A stretch of DNA of 64,000 nt, taken from positions 248,001 to 312,000 of the forward strand of contig JPHH03000036.1 in NCBI GenBank assembly GCA_000750105.3, in the 5' to 3' direction. The stretch is from Tolypocladium sp. Sup5 PDA-1 (taxonomy: Eukaryota > Ascomycota > Sordariomycetes > Hypocreales > Ophiocordycipitaceae). A program made the translations under genes and the position numbers. Every line of letters begins with the position of its first letter. Position 1 is the first letter of the stretch. The notes beneath the pieces are model-generated. The model saw only the letters and a list, made by a program, of their open reading frames with translations. It ran no database searches and was not told the origin of the DNA. This document shows, piece by piece, positions 12,618-24,547 of the stretch.

Positions 12618-14177
12618 CTAGTAGATGCCGGGGACGATCCTCCATCGCACAACCTTCTTGTACTGCTCCCAGTCCTCGCCGTACTTGCGGTGGCACTTTT
12701 CGTCGTCGCGCCGGTCTCGGTGGATGAGCAGAATGGCAAAGTAGACGACGTAAAAGTACGTGAAGAGCATGCCCCAGCCCTTGGCGTCGCCCTGCACCAC
12801 CTCCCGGCCGTCCTTCATCACGAACGCGCCCTCCGCGCCAGACCCGGCTGCGAGAATCTGGTATCCCGCCAGGCCCGTCGGCAGGCTGTACGGCCAGGAC
12901 TGGATCCAGTCGCCGAGGTAGTTGATGTGGCGGGCGATGCCCCACCAGCCCGTCGTGAGCAGCTTGCTCCCCGTCTTGGTCTGGATGTACTTGAGGTGAG
13001 AGACGCTGGGGTCGCCGGGGTTCGTCCGGAACGCGTTCTTCTGGCTGTTGGCAGAGCGGAAGATGTAGAAGCCGAGCCCGATGAGCGACAGCATGCCCGC
13101 TAGCCCGACCGGGCCCAGAGACTGAGGGTGGACGGAGAGGTAGCGCGTCTGCATCGAGTACACAAACGGCAGCCAGACGAGATCCCCAAACGCGAGCATC
13201 ATGCCGAAGCCGTCGGTGGTGATGTCCATGGTCGTCAGGATGGCCGGCTCGTTCCACCACGAGTCCACGGTATACAGCGCTTGCACAATGGTGATGCACG
13301 CGACGCTGTCCGTGACGTGGCCGTAGTTGCGGTACTGCCGGGCACACCAGGCGCAGTTGAGGATGATCCAGCCCATCATGCCCGGCCGGAGCTCGCACCA
13401 CTCCTTGATGTCCACCTCGCCAATCAGCGGGATGGTGACGCGAGGGTTGAGCTCCCGCCCGATGAACCAATCGTACAGCAGGTTGCCCGTGCGGCCGCCG
13501 GCCGCCAGCTCGCGGTTCTCCTTGTTCCCGGGCTTCACGCTGAAGCTGCGAACGTATACAAATGTGGAAATCGCGTACGAAATGCCGACGTTGGCGGTCA
13601 GGATCTGGACGTAGTTTTCGTCGATGAACGTCCAGACGGGGAACTCGGCGCCCTGGGCGATGGTCCCGGCGGCGAGGGCAGCGAGGGTCACGGTGTTGGA
13701 GTACATGGCTAGCCTGTCAGCGATGGGATTTTGACGTCGGAGGATGGGCAGTCTCACTGTTGAACCGGTACTTGAGGCGTCCGCCAGAGGCCAGGACCGT
13801 GCCATCAGTCTCCGTCGCGGGGAGCACGCGGTACAGGATCAGGTTGAGGAGGTAGTATCCCAGCACGGCGCCGGTCGCCTTCCAGCTTGCGAGGCCCCAG
13901 ATTCCATCACCAGGCCAGCCCACCTCGAGCTTGAGCTGGCTGAGCGACAGTGTCCGCGGGTTCAGGAACGAAGGGGCCGGGCACCCCGAGATGTCGTTGC
14001 AGGCAAAGGTGAAGAGGTAAACGAGGATGGGCAGGCCAAACGAGATGCCAAAGGCGCCGGGGCTGCTGAGGTCAGTACTCGAGGAGCTCGCACGCATTGC
14101 AGGGCGACGACCCACGGCCCAAAGAACTCGTATCCGTGCTGCGCCGGCGCGGCGGCAGCTTTCGATTTAGGGGCCAT
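12618..14177 (-). CDS. ERG24: Delta(14)-sterol reductase (C-14 sterol reductase)
   Basis: Ergosterol-pathway enzyme that reduces the C14-C15 double bond left after lanosterol C14-demethylation; an NADPH-dependent multi-pass protein of the ER/nuclear envelope, related to the lamin B receptor. Exons are 14177-14116, 14062-13758 and 13708-12618. The 53-nt first intron (donor GTGGGT, acceptor CTCAGCAG) rebuilds EFFGPPGAFGISFGLPILVY; the 49-nt second intron (donor GTGAGA) rebuilds RFNTMYSNTVTL. The product is 485 aa, as expected. Family signatures visible are the GRELNPR segment (YDWFIGRELNPRV), LLTTGWWGIARHINYLGDW, and the C-terminal RDDEKCHRKYGEDWEQYKK ending VRWRIVPGIY, which distinguishes it from ERG4. 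It is divergent from the MRH-domain gene. Confidence 0.95.
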
Positions 14178-14872
14178 CTCGCGAAGCAGCCCGAGACACG
14201 TCCGCGAATACTCGTAGCGTCGAGCAGGAACTGGCCAGCGCGTGGTGCGTGGTGTCGCGAATCGGCTGGCGCTTTTAAGCAATTGCCAATTGTCGAGCTC
14301 GCTGTTGGTCGGGAAGACTGAGAGCACCGCCTCGCCGTTGACGTCGCAGAGTCTGTCGCGTCGCGTCGGAGCGCAGACGATCCGGATGGTCTCATCGTCA
14401 TGACCCAGCCCAATGAGGCTAGCCTTCCCGCCCGGGGGAATGCTAGGGAGATGCGGACAAATAGTTTTGCCGACCGCAGCTTACATACCCAAAAACCCTA
14501 GCCAGGGGAACGCCAAGACCCCCATCCCGTGACCTCATAGCTCGTCAGATGTGGCCGTGTGCCAGGCGTCGCAATGTGGCGCCAAGGTGCCAGTCTCAGA
14601 CCAAGACCTCCACGACCACCCGTAAGCTCACCACTCTGTCGAGACGACGCAGGCCGACGAGCTCGATCCGACTGCCAGCGGTCTTTTGCACTTGACCTGC
14701 AGGACGAGGCAATTGACGATAAGCCGAGCTGGTCGCATCAACCCGTGTGGCGCCTCCAGGCGCATCCGAGCTCCTCCGCCTATTCGTATGAGCACAACCC
14801 TCCACGCGGCCCCTCTCCCCCTCGATTTTCGTCAGCCTCCTCGATCATACACAGGCCTCGATAGACGAAACC
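14178..14872. promoter_or_regulatory. Shared upstream region of ERG24 and the MRH gene
   Basis: The 695-bp gap separates two divergently transcribed genes, so it should hold both promoters. No specific element was identified beyond pyrimidine-rich stretches close to each start codon. Confidence 0.45.
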
Positions 14873-16017
14873 ATGCGGTTCTCTGTGCCCGCCGTCCTCC
14901 TCACCGGCGCCGCCGTGGCCAGCGCAGCAGACGACCCGTCGCCCACGGCACACGCGCCGGCATGCACGGCCACGTCGTCCTCCGGCAGCGGGGCCTTCTT
15001 CGACCTGCGGCCGGACATGGCGGTGCTCCCTGACAAGGGCAAGTCGCACAAGTCAGGCGTGGCCAAGGACTACCACTCCAAGGGCTACGACTACGGCAAG
15101 AACTTCACCATGAACATCTGCGGGTCGGTCGTGGACCCCGTGTCCGACGTCGTCGGCCTCGACAAGAACGTCTGGGCCAACGTGAGCGCCTATTACATGT
15201 CCCACGGGAACATCTACTCGATAGGGTTGGTACACTCGTGCGGCCAAGGGGCGTTTACGCGTGCTAACGATGCGACAGGTCCCAGTCGATGGACCTGCAC
15301 AGCCGCGGGCGAAAGCTCGTATTGCAGTACACGGGCGGCTCTCCATGCGGGGCCAAGTCGAGCAAAGACAGCCGAGACACGAGCAGCTCCTACGCATACG
15401 ACGACGAGGACTCGGCCCTGATGCCCCAGCTCCACAAAGTCGAGACGCTGGCGAAAGAAGACAAGGCGACGGTGAGACGCAAGTCGGCCACCATCTCCTT
15501 TCTCTGCGACACGAACCCCGGCAGCACGCAGGCGAGCGTGTCCTTTGTCGGCACCGACCCCGACGAATGCGCATACTTCTTCGAGGCCCGCTCCGTCCAC
15601 GCCTGCGCCCACGCCGAGCCTCACAAGCCCGGCAGCGTCGGCCCCGGAAGCGTCTTCGGCATCATCCTCCTCATCGCCGTCCTGGTGTACGCCCTCGGCG
15701 GCGTCTTCTACAACCGCACCGTCGCCCACGCCCGCGGGTGGCGCCAGCTGCCCAACTACAGCATCTGGGCCGGCATCTGGAGCTTCATCAACGTGCGTCC
15801 CTCCCGGCAGAAGCCGGACCTGCCCTTCCACCAACCCAGGCGCTGACATCTTCTCGCTGCGCAGGACATGTTTGTCATCCTCTGCTCCTCGTGCACGCGC
15901 TGCCTCCCCAGCAGGAGGGGCTACAGCCACCTCAACTCCAACGCGAGCGCGCGCAACAGGAACTCGGAGGCCGAGAACCGCCTGATTGACCAGCTGGACG
16001 AGGAGTGGGACGACTAG
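14873..16017 (+). CDS. MRH-domain transmembrane sorting receptor (Mrl1/Atg27 type)
   Basis: Type I membrane protein with a mannose-6-phosphate-receptor homology domain, likely cycling between Golgi and endosome/vacuole. Exons are 14873-15225, 15279-15792 and 15865-16017, with phase-matched junctions (IYSIG/SQSMDL and FIN/DMFVIL); the product is 339 aa. There is a signal peptide at residues 1-18 (MRFSVPAVLLTGAAVASA), a luminal domain with cysteines (NICGSVVDP, GGSPCGAKS, SFLCDTNPGS, DECAYFFEARSVHAC), one membrane segment (VFGIILLIAVLVYALGGVFY) and a cytosolic tail rich in R/N that ends ENRLIDQLDEEWDD. Mrl1 and Atg27 share this architecture, and I cannot decide between them; the acidic tail could be an adaptor-binding signal. 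Confidence 0.8.
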
Positions 16018-19000
16018 GCTCGCGGGCGGCGGCTTCTTGTTTACTTGTTCTCGTATCTACTAGGGCGTTTTTTTTTGTTTGTTTTTACTTGTTGCTTCTT
16101 CATTTCCCTTTGCGGCTTGGCATCGACGGCGTCTCGGGGCGGGTACGAATGTTTGGGATATCTTGGGTTGGGCTTGAAACGGGCGAAGAGCCAGTTCTTC
16201 TTATTTGGCCGACGTATCTGCATGTAGAGCTGCGGAGACGAAGAAACAAAATATAGACGGGTTTGAGATGCGTGGAAATAGAACCAGTGGCAAGATGACC
16301 GGGCTTTTACGTGGTGAAGTTGTTGGCCTCCATGTCCGCCCCTATGCTCACTCGATGCTGGCCCAATGTCGAATACTGAGTCTCAAACCGCCTTGGGTCC
16401 AGTAATCCGTTTGACAGCAGCCCGTCATTCATCTCGCCTCGCCGAAATCTCATGCCCAGCCGACGAGCCATCGCCACTCAGCCAGCCAAACCACCCCCCC
16501 CCCCCCGGGCGCATCAACATCACCCTCCCCCAGATACCATACCCTACCTATCAAGAAAGCCCACCCCCGTGCCACCTGGAGCTAGAAACACTTCTAGAAG
16601 GCGCAGCCGTTAAAACGGATCTGCAGCGCTGGCACCGCCGGAACGCCGATCCGGGAAGCGACCACTGCAGCGTGCCGGCGGCGGCGGCGACCCCCCCCTT
16701 CTCCTTCTGACGCGGACGGCCGTTTGCTGCCCTCCTGCAGCGATCAATCGTGTGGACAAACAGGCTCTGCGCTCTGCGGCTTGATAGGGTGGTGTGTTTG
16801 TTCGTTCGTGAGGGCCCCGCGTGTGGTTCATGCAGCTGCGTCGGTTCGCGATGCTGCGGATTCAGGAGGTGGATTTTCGTTGATCTTGGGTAAACGTATT
16901 AGTGCGTGGGCGAGGTGAAGATACGGTAGGCTTGACACATGGGGTGTACGACCGCCTTGTGGCTGCAGAGCCGTTGGGTTGTGATACCACGCAAACACAG
17001 ACAGTGCCAATAAACCCCCTCGTCACCGCAACGCCGCCACCGTCGCGCCCTCCCGCCGTCAGGAGCACCTCCTCAGGCTCGCAGCCCAGGTCCGGAAAGG
17101 CCCTTCCATCAAGCGTCTCGTGCCGCAAAGGGAAACCCGAGTTTCGCAGTCGTTGGTGGCAAGTCGTCGTCTGAGTTTGCAGCACCACCCCAGCCCATGC
17201 ATAGCCCTCAGCGGAGCGGCCGATCCGGGACCCGGGCGTCTGGCACCGGCCCAGCTGCGGTCAGATCTGAGAAGGGCAAATGCAGTCGTTTCCAGAACGT
17301 GCAAGTGGGATGGGGTCCGTTCTGTCCCGCCGCGCTGGGTCGTGCGTCTTGAATATGTGTCTTGAATATGGAGACCCGTCCGGGGGGGGGGGGGGGAGGT
17401 TGAAATTTCTCGCAGGCGTAGGCGGTGCCGTGGGTGGGAGAGAGCAAACAACGACTCGTGCATTGTTCGTGTTCGCCTGGTCTATGTATAGTCATGTGGT
17501 GCGGTGTGAAAGGCCGAGGGAGTCTTGACGGTTATGAAGCAAAGTCGAGATCGAAGCCCCCGAGGATCCAGGGCGCAGACGAACCACCGGCTCTTGACAG
17601 CATCTCGCATCGCGGCATCGTTCCTGCACGCTTCATGCACGCCATATGTGACATATGACACGATCTCGCCACATCCACATCCCCGTCCCCCATCCGGGGC
17701 GGCCACGCCGTACCCGTATGTAGCCAGTTGGGACGACACCCTCCGGTCCACGCTCCAGTCCACGCCTCAATTTACAGGCCGCCGGGCCAAACAACGTCTT
17801 TCTTCTGCGGATCCGGGGAGGGGGCGCCACAACAGGCGGGAACTAGAGTCGTCCATGCCCTGCCGGTTTACAGATGTGGACTCCCCGGGGCCACGGGGCG
17901 GGTGGCGCGCCTGAGTCCACCCCAGGGCTGGGATGGCTTCAACGACGGCGCCTGTCAGGGCAGCATCTCCACACGCAAGCGCCCCTTCAAGACAGTATCG
18001 ACGGGTAGCCCGTCGCGTCAACGGGGCGAGGCCCCGTCATCTCATCACATCGACGCCCTCACCGTCTGTCGTGCATGCATCCCGGTCCCTGCTCGACTTG
18101 GCCCGACGGCCAGGGGCGAAACACACGGCGATAAATCTTCTGGAAGCCCTCCTTTGAAATTACGCAGAGCCGCACGCCTGCCCCTTTCGGATGCCGCTGC
18201 TTCCCAGGAGCATTCACTCTTCTCCCCTCTCGGAGTCTAAACCCTTGCCTCCCGACTGGAGCCAGAACACGTCAACAGGGGAAGCGAGATGATCTCTGGA
18301 GCCTGATGTGCTCCTCGAAGAATGGTCTCGTCTCGGTCATGTGGACCATTGACTCGTGAACAATAGCCCACGGCCATCGGGGCCCTCGAGTTGGCTCATA
18401 AATGGTGCGAGCCACCAGCTTGTTCGTCCTCCGCGCGTCCGGCCACCCCAACAGTTCCCCTGCGCTTCCCACCTGTTTATCGTTGCCGCCGCCGACGGGG
18501 ACTCGACGAGGGCCGCTGCTCTTTGGTTTCATTCACTCCGTTGAGCCCTGAGCAGCGCAGTCGCTAGGTCCGGCACGGGGGGCAGAGGACGTTGCTATTT
18601 TCTCCCGCCCTGAATATCTCTACTCTCCGTGTCTTTCGTCTTTCCCCACGACGAGCACTATTTATATCCCCTTCTTTCTTCACAGGGTCTGCAACCCTTT
18701 CCCCTACTTTGATTCCCTCGCAGCCCGTTCTCTCAGCAACCCTCACCACCAACCTCCCTCACCAGAAGTCGAGCGTCTCTCGACCATCAACGCTTACGGC
18801 TCCCCAGCTCCACCCGTCGGGGCCCTGCTTGGGACCTGCATGCCTCTCTTGCATTCACTTGCCCCTCGATCCGCGCCCGCAGCGTTGCGTCCCTGGATTC
18901 TCCCGCCCACCGCCAACTCTTTTGATATCGGGAACCCGCAGCCGCCCTGTCTGCCAGAAATAAGCCCGGAACCGAGCCCCCGCCGAGCAGTCAGTCAACA

Positions 19001-19089
19001 ACGGCGGTGAAGAAGGGCCTCCGGAGAAAATCAGGAGCTGTGTCGTCACGCCGTGACTGTTTAGTTCCCGGCAACCTGCCGCAGCGGCA
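16018..19089. other. Long intergenic region, no gene seen
   Basis: About 3 kb upstream of the Myb-like gene. It contains a run of about 13 C near 16494-16506, a run of 15 G near 17382-17396 and a short direct repeat of GTCTTGAATATG near 17346-17370. Pyrimidine-rich sequence from about 18600 to 18780 looks like a promoter/5' UTR. The open frames here are short and unrelated to anything I recognise. Confidence 0.5.
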
Positions 19090-20800
19090 ATGTTCTCCAA
19101 CCCGGCTAGCCAGGCCTTCTTCCCCGGCCCTGGCGGAGACGACGTACTGCTGACCATGTCGTACTACGCCCAGAGCTATTCTCTCTTTGTAAGTTCTCTT
19201 TTCTGCTTTTTCCCTCGCCAAACTTTCGTCTCGTTTCGGAGCATCCTCAACTCGGTTGTGTCCCCGTTTCGCCCGAAAGAGCGCCATCATGGCAGAGTCG
19301 TTCTGGATCCAGTCCATCTCCGACTATGAGGTGTGTCGACGAGCATCGCCGTGTTGTTCTGGCCAGTTGCGGTATCGGTGAGAGAGTGAAAGCTAACCCG
19401 GCGTCTTCAACTAGGACGAGCCGTTCCTCGCGAACCAAGCCTTCATCGACAGCAACACCCCCCGTCAGACTCTCAAGCCGCACGAGCAGGAGCCGCAGTT
19501 CTCCGTCGTCGACAACTCCAACTGGCGAGACGCAAATGGATGCGCCGCCGCGGCTCAGCACCTGCCAACCGCCGGCTATGGCCAGCAGCACGCCCTGGGC
19601 GCTGCCTCGTGGGCCAACAGCCAGCTCCACGCCTCGACGCTGAGCGAGCTCGCTGGAGTTGACTACTCCGAGCTGTATGCCCTGCCGCACGGCGTCTACT
19701 CGCAGTATCAGGCCATGGCCCCGGCCGCGGCCTTTGACATGGCGCTCTCGCCCGCGTCGTCCAACTGGGCCCCTGCGGGCTCGTCTCCCCATGGCATCCT
19801 CGGGGCCGACAGTCCTGCTTCCACGCAGCAAGCCACTCCGTACTTTCCCCTGGAGGGGGGCTTTACTCACTTTACCTATGAGCCGCAGTCCCTCGAGAGC
19901 CAGGCTAAGAGCTTGTTCTCGGGCGCCATGGACTCGTATGTGCTGCCCCGGGCTGTGTATCAGCCCGCGCCTCCCGTTCCGTCGGTGGCATCGACGCCCT
20001 CGTTTGGCGACTTGTCCTCTGGAGCTTCGCCGGCTGACGTCCCCGACATGTCGGACACCAACGCGGCGTCTCCCGCCAGTTCGTCTTCGTCTGGAGCATC
20101 AGAGTCTGCGGGAAGCCCTGCTTCAGCCGCCGCCTCTCCCGCCAAGGGCAAGGCGCCCAACACCAGAAGTCGAGCCACCAGACAGCGAACTCGTCTCCCG
20201 AGCGTGGCCCAGAGCGCCCCGTCGCCCGCTTCCACCGTTTCCGCCGTGCCTGGACGGACCAGGTCCTCTGCCGTGAAGCAGGGACGGGCCAAACCGACCG
20301 CGAAGAGAGCCCCGATCACCACGGCAGCGCCGTACCGCCGCATCCAGGACATGGATCCGGCCAGCCGTGCTGAGCTCGACCGCCTGCTGGTCGCCCTCCG
20401 CGCCCGCGGAACGCCCTACAAGGTCATCATGGACAGGCTCAGGCACATCTACCTCGGCAACCACAACACCCTGCGCGGCCGACTCCGCACCCTGACTCTG
20501 GCGCCCAAGATGCGAGTCCGGAACCCCGTGTGGGAGGACAACCACGCAAGTGTCTCCCCTCTGCCCCTGTCCCCATCCCGCTCATCGTTTTTCTAACACA
20601 AACCCCCTTTACAGATCGAGCTGCTCAAGGAGGCGGTCGCCCAGGAGGACTGCAAGCACCCCAGCACCCACAAGACCTCCTGGACCAGGGTCAGCGACTA
20701 CATGCACGACAAGACGGGCCCCGATTCGTACAAGTTCAGCGTCACGGCCTGCAGCCGCAAGTGGCAGGACCTCGTGGGCGAGGAAGACGAGGAAGAGTGA
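19090..20800 (+). CDS. Myb/SANT-like nuclear protein
   Basis: Probable DNA-binding regulator, family not certain. Four exons: 19090-19188, 19280-19330, 19415-20545 and 20615-20800; total 488 aa. All junctions are phase 0. The third intron starts with GCAAGT, a GC-AG intron, and only this choice keeps the frame (EDNH/IELLKEAV). The N-terminal half is low-complexity and rich in S/P/A/Q, like an activation or scaffold region. A basic stretch follows (KGKAPNTRSRATRQRTR). Residues from about 370 form a helical domain (YRRIQDMDPASRAELDRLL, PYKVIMDRLRHIYLGNHNTL) followed by a tryptophan-spaced helix set (VWEDNHIELLKEAV, TSWTRVSDYMHDK, CSRKWQDLV) typical of Myb/SANT-like folds. It ends with an acidic GEEDEEE. 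Confidence 0.75.
20546..20613 (+). other. GC-AG intron
   Basis: The donor reads GCAAGT, the known GC-AG consensus, and the acceptor is TTTACAG. The neighbouring GT (GTGTCT, five bases on) would break the frame of the SANT-like domain. Confidence 0.7.
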
Positions 20801-21205
20801 GGACATCCACGTCGCGCCGTCCCCGACGAACGTTGCAGGCGAACACGCGATGGCGGATGAGGCATCGACGGGTAATAATGGGAATGGGAGTGGAACCAGG
20901 AGCACAGGATTGGGGCTGGGATATTTTCTCACGGGAATGGGATAGAGGTCTTTCATTCATTTTCTTTCATTCATCAGCCGGCGAATCGGCGCCGGGGGCA
21001 TACGTCTGGGTTTAGTTGGGACACGCATCTCGACGACGGGATACAGCGCGGGGAGGGAGGAGAAGGGAACCGGTTGGTTGTTTGCCAGTTGGATCCATGC
21101 GTTGGCGCCGTATCTTGGGCTCTAGACAGTCTACGAGGTTACCAATACCTCTCTCAGTGACTCTCTCGTCTCATCCCGAGCTCTACATCATCACATCGCG
21201 TGCCT
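20801..21205. other. Convergent 3' region
   Basis: The tails of the Myb-like gene and the Apa gene face each other here. No gene or structured terminator seen. Confidence 0.4.
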
Positions 21206-22296
21206 TTACAACCCCGTAGCCTCGTCGAAGCCCTCCCTCGGCACTCCAATCGTCTTCAGCACATCCTCCAGCCCCCGCGGATCCTCACTCAACGCCTCCC
21301 ACTCTGCCTCGCTCTTGACCAGCGCCGTGCCCGCCAGCACCGTCCCATTGAGCGCCAGCCGTCCCACTGCCTCGCCGCCCCTGAGTACCGCGTCGCCCTC
21401 GGATAGGCGCGGGCACACGGCCAGCGTGCTCCTCGTCATGGCCATGTTGTAGCTGATCTGCGTCTCGCCCTCTGCAGGGGCTTCCTCGTCCGCGGGCGCA
21501 GTCCCAGCGTGAGCGGCAACGGCGCGGCATGCTCGGCGGTAGAGACGCAGGTACGCAGCGTGGAGGTCCGCGCTCGACATTTCCATGCTGACACTCTCCG
21601 AAAACGTCACAAACGGCGCCTTGTCGAGATCCATCCGCTCGGCCAGGACATCCCACGCACCGCCGCCGCCCCCATCCAGCCCATCCCTCATCCTCGCGAC
21701 CGGCAGCAGCTGGACATGCCTGTGCGGCTGGCTCGCGCCCGAATGCTCCCCGCAGTTGAAGAACGCAAACAGCCCGTCGCCGGCCGCCTCGTACGCGCGG
21801 ATGCACGCCCGCGTGGCGTCCAGGTCCGCCGCCTCGAGCACGTGCGTCTGCGGCCGGAACAGCCTCGTCGCGAGGATGAAGTGCTCCGGCACGACGGCGA
21901 ACTTGTTGAGAACCAGGTAGTGCGCGGGGCCGAGGTCCGCGACGAAGAGGCCACGCGGCGGGTGGGCGAAGGGGTCGACGGGCTTGTGAGGCTGGCAGGA
22001 GGAGGCAGCTGGCGGAGGGCCTTTGGGCTTGTTGGCGAGGGCTGGGGAGAAGCGGAGTTGGAACTTGCCATGTTAGAAACTGATTGATCCAATAGCAGCT
22101 ACTCTAGTCGCAAGTTGGAGAGCACCTCAAGGCTGCATACCGGAATGGATCCAACTCGCAATATCGTGACTTGCGTAGCAAAGTAGTGAAGCTCCCCGTC
22201 CAAACGGGCCTTTGCAAACGTCGTTCTCACCAATTCTGGCAGGTTCACGGGGGCTTTGACCCGCGCCATCATGATCGGTTCAGCCTCCGGTTGCAT
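21206..22296 (-). CDS. ATP adenylyltransferase (Ap4A phosphorylase), Apa1/2 family
   Basis: Cleaves diadenosine tetraphosphate by phosphorolysis to ADP and ATP. Exons are 22296-22141 and 22063-21206; the 77-nt intron has donor GTATGC, and both ends are phase 0, rebuilding RVGSIP/FQLRFSPAL. The product is 337 aa against 321 for yeast Apa1. Landmarks are FQLRFSPALANKP near residue 53, the HIT-like strand DLGPAHYLVLNKFAVVPEHF, FFNCGEHSGASQPHRHVQLLP with the catalytic His of the HxHxQ-type motif, and a C-terminal half with YNMAMTRS typical of the yeast enzymes. An in-frame ATG further in (MMARV) could also serve as the start. Confidence 0.9.
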
Positions 22297-22671
22297 CGCA
22301 CCAGCAGCAGGGTATGTTTGAGATGGTGGCTGATGATGTGTGAGATGAGAGATCTGGTGAGATGGCGGATGAGGTCATCTAGGGTGGGTGGTCCGTGCAC
22401 CGCGGTTATCAGATGTCAGCTTCGAGACTCAACTGAAGTCGTCGTGATCACTGCAGGTTCATTGTCAAAACTCATTATTGTAAGTATACTATTCATATGA
22501 TGGCTGTACAGGGGAGCCCTACAGTCCTACAGACACCTCATCTCGGCGCCAGCGCGTCATGGCACATCGTTGACAGCCCTGGTATCACATGCTTCATCAC
22601 GCCCCCATCTATGAGCCACTCCGCCACTCTACGCAGTTCCCGTGTTCTTCGGTATCCTGCGCTCTCCCTGT
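22297..22671. other. Intergenic, no gene seen
   Basis: Promoter of the Apa gene and 3' end of the FIT gene; nothing specific seen. Confidence 0.4.
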
Positions 22672-23737
22672 CTATATCCCCGGCAGCCCTACAATGCCTC
22701 TCAGCGCCGGCACGAACCGGGGCACGACGTAAACCGCATACACTCCCACCATGGCCGTCACGAGCCCCGTAAGCTGTAAACCCGTCAGCGTGAAGCCAGT
22801 TAGATGGACACCCAGGTCTGACGCTCACCTTTTCGAACCACGTGTGGAAGTAAATGGCTGTCATCAGCAGCATCCACAGGTTCAGCCCCATGACCGCCAG
22901 CGCCGTCTTGCCCCCCGCCCCCAGCGCAAACCTGCCCTCGCCCTGGCCGACGGGCGTCTCGGCCTCGACGTTGGCACCCTTGAGCGCCCCGTCGGGCATG
23001 ACCACGCACCGCTCCTCGCGCAGGCCGCCGCTCCACCGCAGCACCGGCCAGCCCACCTCGTGCATCAGGAACGCGGTGCCGAGGACCAGCAGAAACACGT
23101 GCCCCGAGATGTCGTGCCCGCCCTTCCACCGCCCGCCGGACGCCTTGCACGCCACCGCCGTGAGCATCTCCCCGACGCTCGAGTCCCCCATGGCCACCTC
23201 CCGCTCCGCGAGCTCGCACCTGCCGCCCGTCCAGCGGAACCCGCGGTCGATGATGGGCGCGCCAAAGCACCACTGCGTGACGAGGAACCACCACCCCGTC
23301 ACGGCGACCCAGCGCACCCCCGCGCGCAGCCGCCGCGGCGTGAGGTCGAAGCCGGAGCTGCCGCCGCCGCTCGGGTGCGTGAGCAGGAAAAAGGCAAAGG
23401 CGAGCGTCGTCCACCCCCAGCCGCGCTTCACGAAGACGACGTTGAAGACGTTGCTCTTGCGCGCAAAGTAGCTCGGCGCCGCGCCGGGCTCCTGCGCGTG
23501 CGCCTGCGCGACGGGGTCGTAGGCCGCGGCGCGCGTCTGCGGGGACAGCACGGAGAAGACGGTCCCGAAGACGAGGATCAGGGGGAACAGCGCGAGCGCG
23601 AGCCGCTCGAGCGGCGTGGGCAGGTACGCCGGGGTGCGCGGCGTCACGGCCGATGTTCGCGGTGTCGTGGTGCTCGTGGCACTCGTGTCGGCCATGGTGC
23701 CGGGCGACCTGTTGGCGCTGCGGCGCGTCGTTGCCAT
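22672..23737 (-). CDS. FIT family ER protein (Scs3/FITM type)
   Basis: Multi-pass ER protein of the fat-storage-inducing transmembrane family, acyl-CoA diphosphatases that support lipid droplet formation and phospholipid balance. Exons are 23737-22829 and 22773-22672 with a 54-55 nt intron (GTGAGC ... TTTACAG), phase 0; 336 aa. Hydrophobic segments include LALALFPLILVFGTVFSVL, WTTLAFAFFLLTHP, WVAVTGWWFLVTQWCFGAP, GHVFLLVLGTAFLMHEVGW, ALAVMGLNLWMLLMTAIYF and a short C-terminal one in exon 2 (GLVTAMVGVYAVYVVPRF). The diagnostic motif GGHDISGHVFLL and a later H (YFHTWFEK) correspond to the two conserved histidines of the active site. The N-terminal 40 residues are S/T/R-rich and cytosolic. Confidence 0.9.
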
Positions 23738-24026
23738 TTGAGCGTGCGGGGGAGGAGTGCTCGGGTCGTGGACTGTGCAATTGGGGTTGTGCGCATGGGT
23801 TTTGAGACTGCGTGTGGTGTTGAGAGAGAAGTTGTGAGGGTCGCGTTGGACAGCTGGCTTGCTTGCTGGTTGGAGTGACGTAGGGCAAGTCGTGATTTCT
23901 TGGAAGCCGCCCAGTGACGCCACACGACGCCACAGCAACCAAGGCCCATCACATCGCGTGGGGCGGTGCATCCTCTGGAAACTTCTCCGCCTCGCCTTAT
24001 GACTCAAAATTAAGCAACCTCCTCTC

Positions 24027-24113
24027 AGCGAAGTAGCTGCACGCAACCCTCAAAGTCAGGCACGTCAAATCGTCTAAACAACGATGTTGATCGCTCACTG
24101 AGCCTTCGCTTTT
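24027..24113 (+). ncRNA. Array small RNA, unit 1 (about 87 nt)
   Basis: It begins AGCGAAGTAGCT and ends GAGCCTTCGCTTTT (only four T). The terminal 7-bp helix AGCGAAG/CTTCGCT is perfect. Next to the 3' strand a hairpin GCTC-ACT-GAGC (24093-24103) can form. The -30 box TTATGACTCAAA is at 23997-24008. The B box (TGTTCGAGCCC) lies at about 24166-24176, the longest spacing in the array (about 52 bp after the T-run). Confidence 0.7.
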
Positions 24114-24448
24114 GCCGTTTCCGGCGTCCCTGCTCTTTTTGGCCTGCGACTCGCGCGAAGGTTGGTGTTCGAGCCCAGGTCTGGCTCGTCGTTTGCGACT
24201 TACACGACGCTGCTGTCGGTGCTGGAATGTCCTCGCGTCTCCTCCGTCCACTCCCTTCATCCTCGCTTCTTCTTCTCTTTTCCTTCTGGCCTTTCCTGGA
24301 GCACAATAGTTACCTGCAAAGCATTCTGTGAGTCCCTCCTCGTTGCCTCTCCACGCCTCCATCCTCCCCAGCCACAGCCTCCCCAGCACGCCACAACCTT
24401 CACCACTGTGTCCCAACCCATATATACCAAAATAAACATCCATCTCCC

Positions 24449-24547
24449 AGCGAAGTAGCTACAGTCGTAGCCATCCACCTACCTATCGTAGCTCTCCCAA
24501 ACGTTAGCTAGAATTTGCCATAAGAGGCCTTCGCTTGGAACTTTTTT
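24449..24547 (+). ncRNA. Array small RNA, unit 2 (87 nt to the helix end, 99 nt to the T-run)
   Basis: It begins AGCGAAGTAGCT and has the matching CTTCGCT at 24529-24535, but the T-run is displaced: TTTTTT at 24542-24547 after GGAAC. The hairpin before the helix is weaker (GCC 24517-24519 with GGC 24526-24528). The upstream box TATATACCAAAA starts at 24421, 28 bp before the start. The B box TGTTCGAATCC is at 24561-24571. Confidence 0.65.

Noticed and set aside
16494..17396. Long C and G homopolymers
   Set aside because: Simple-sequence runs in an intergenic region, with no other structure around them; length may be unreliable.
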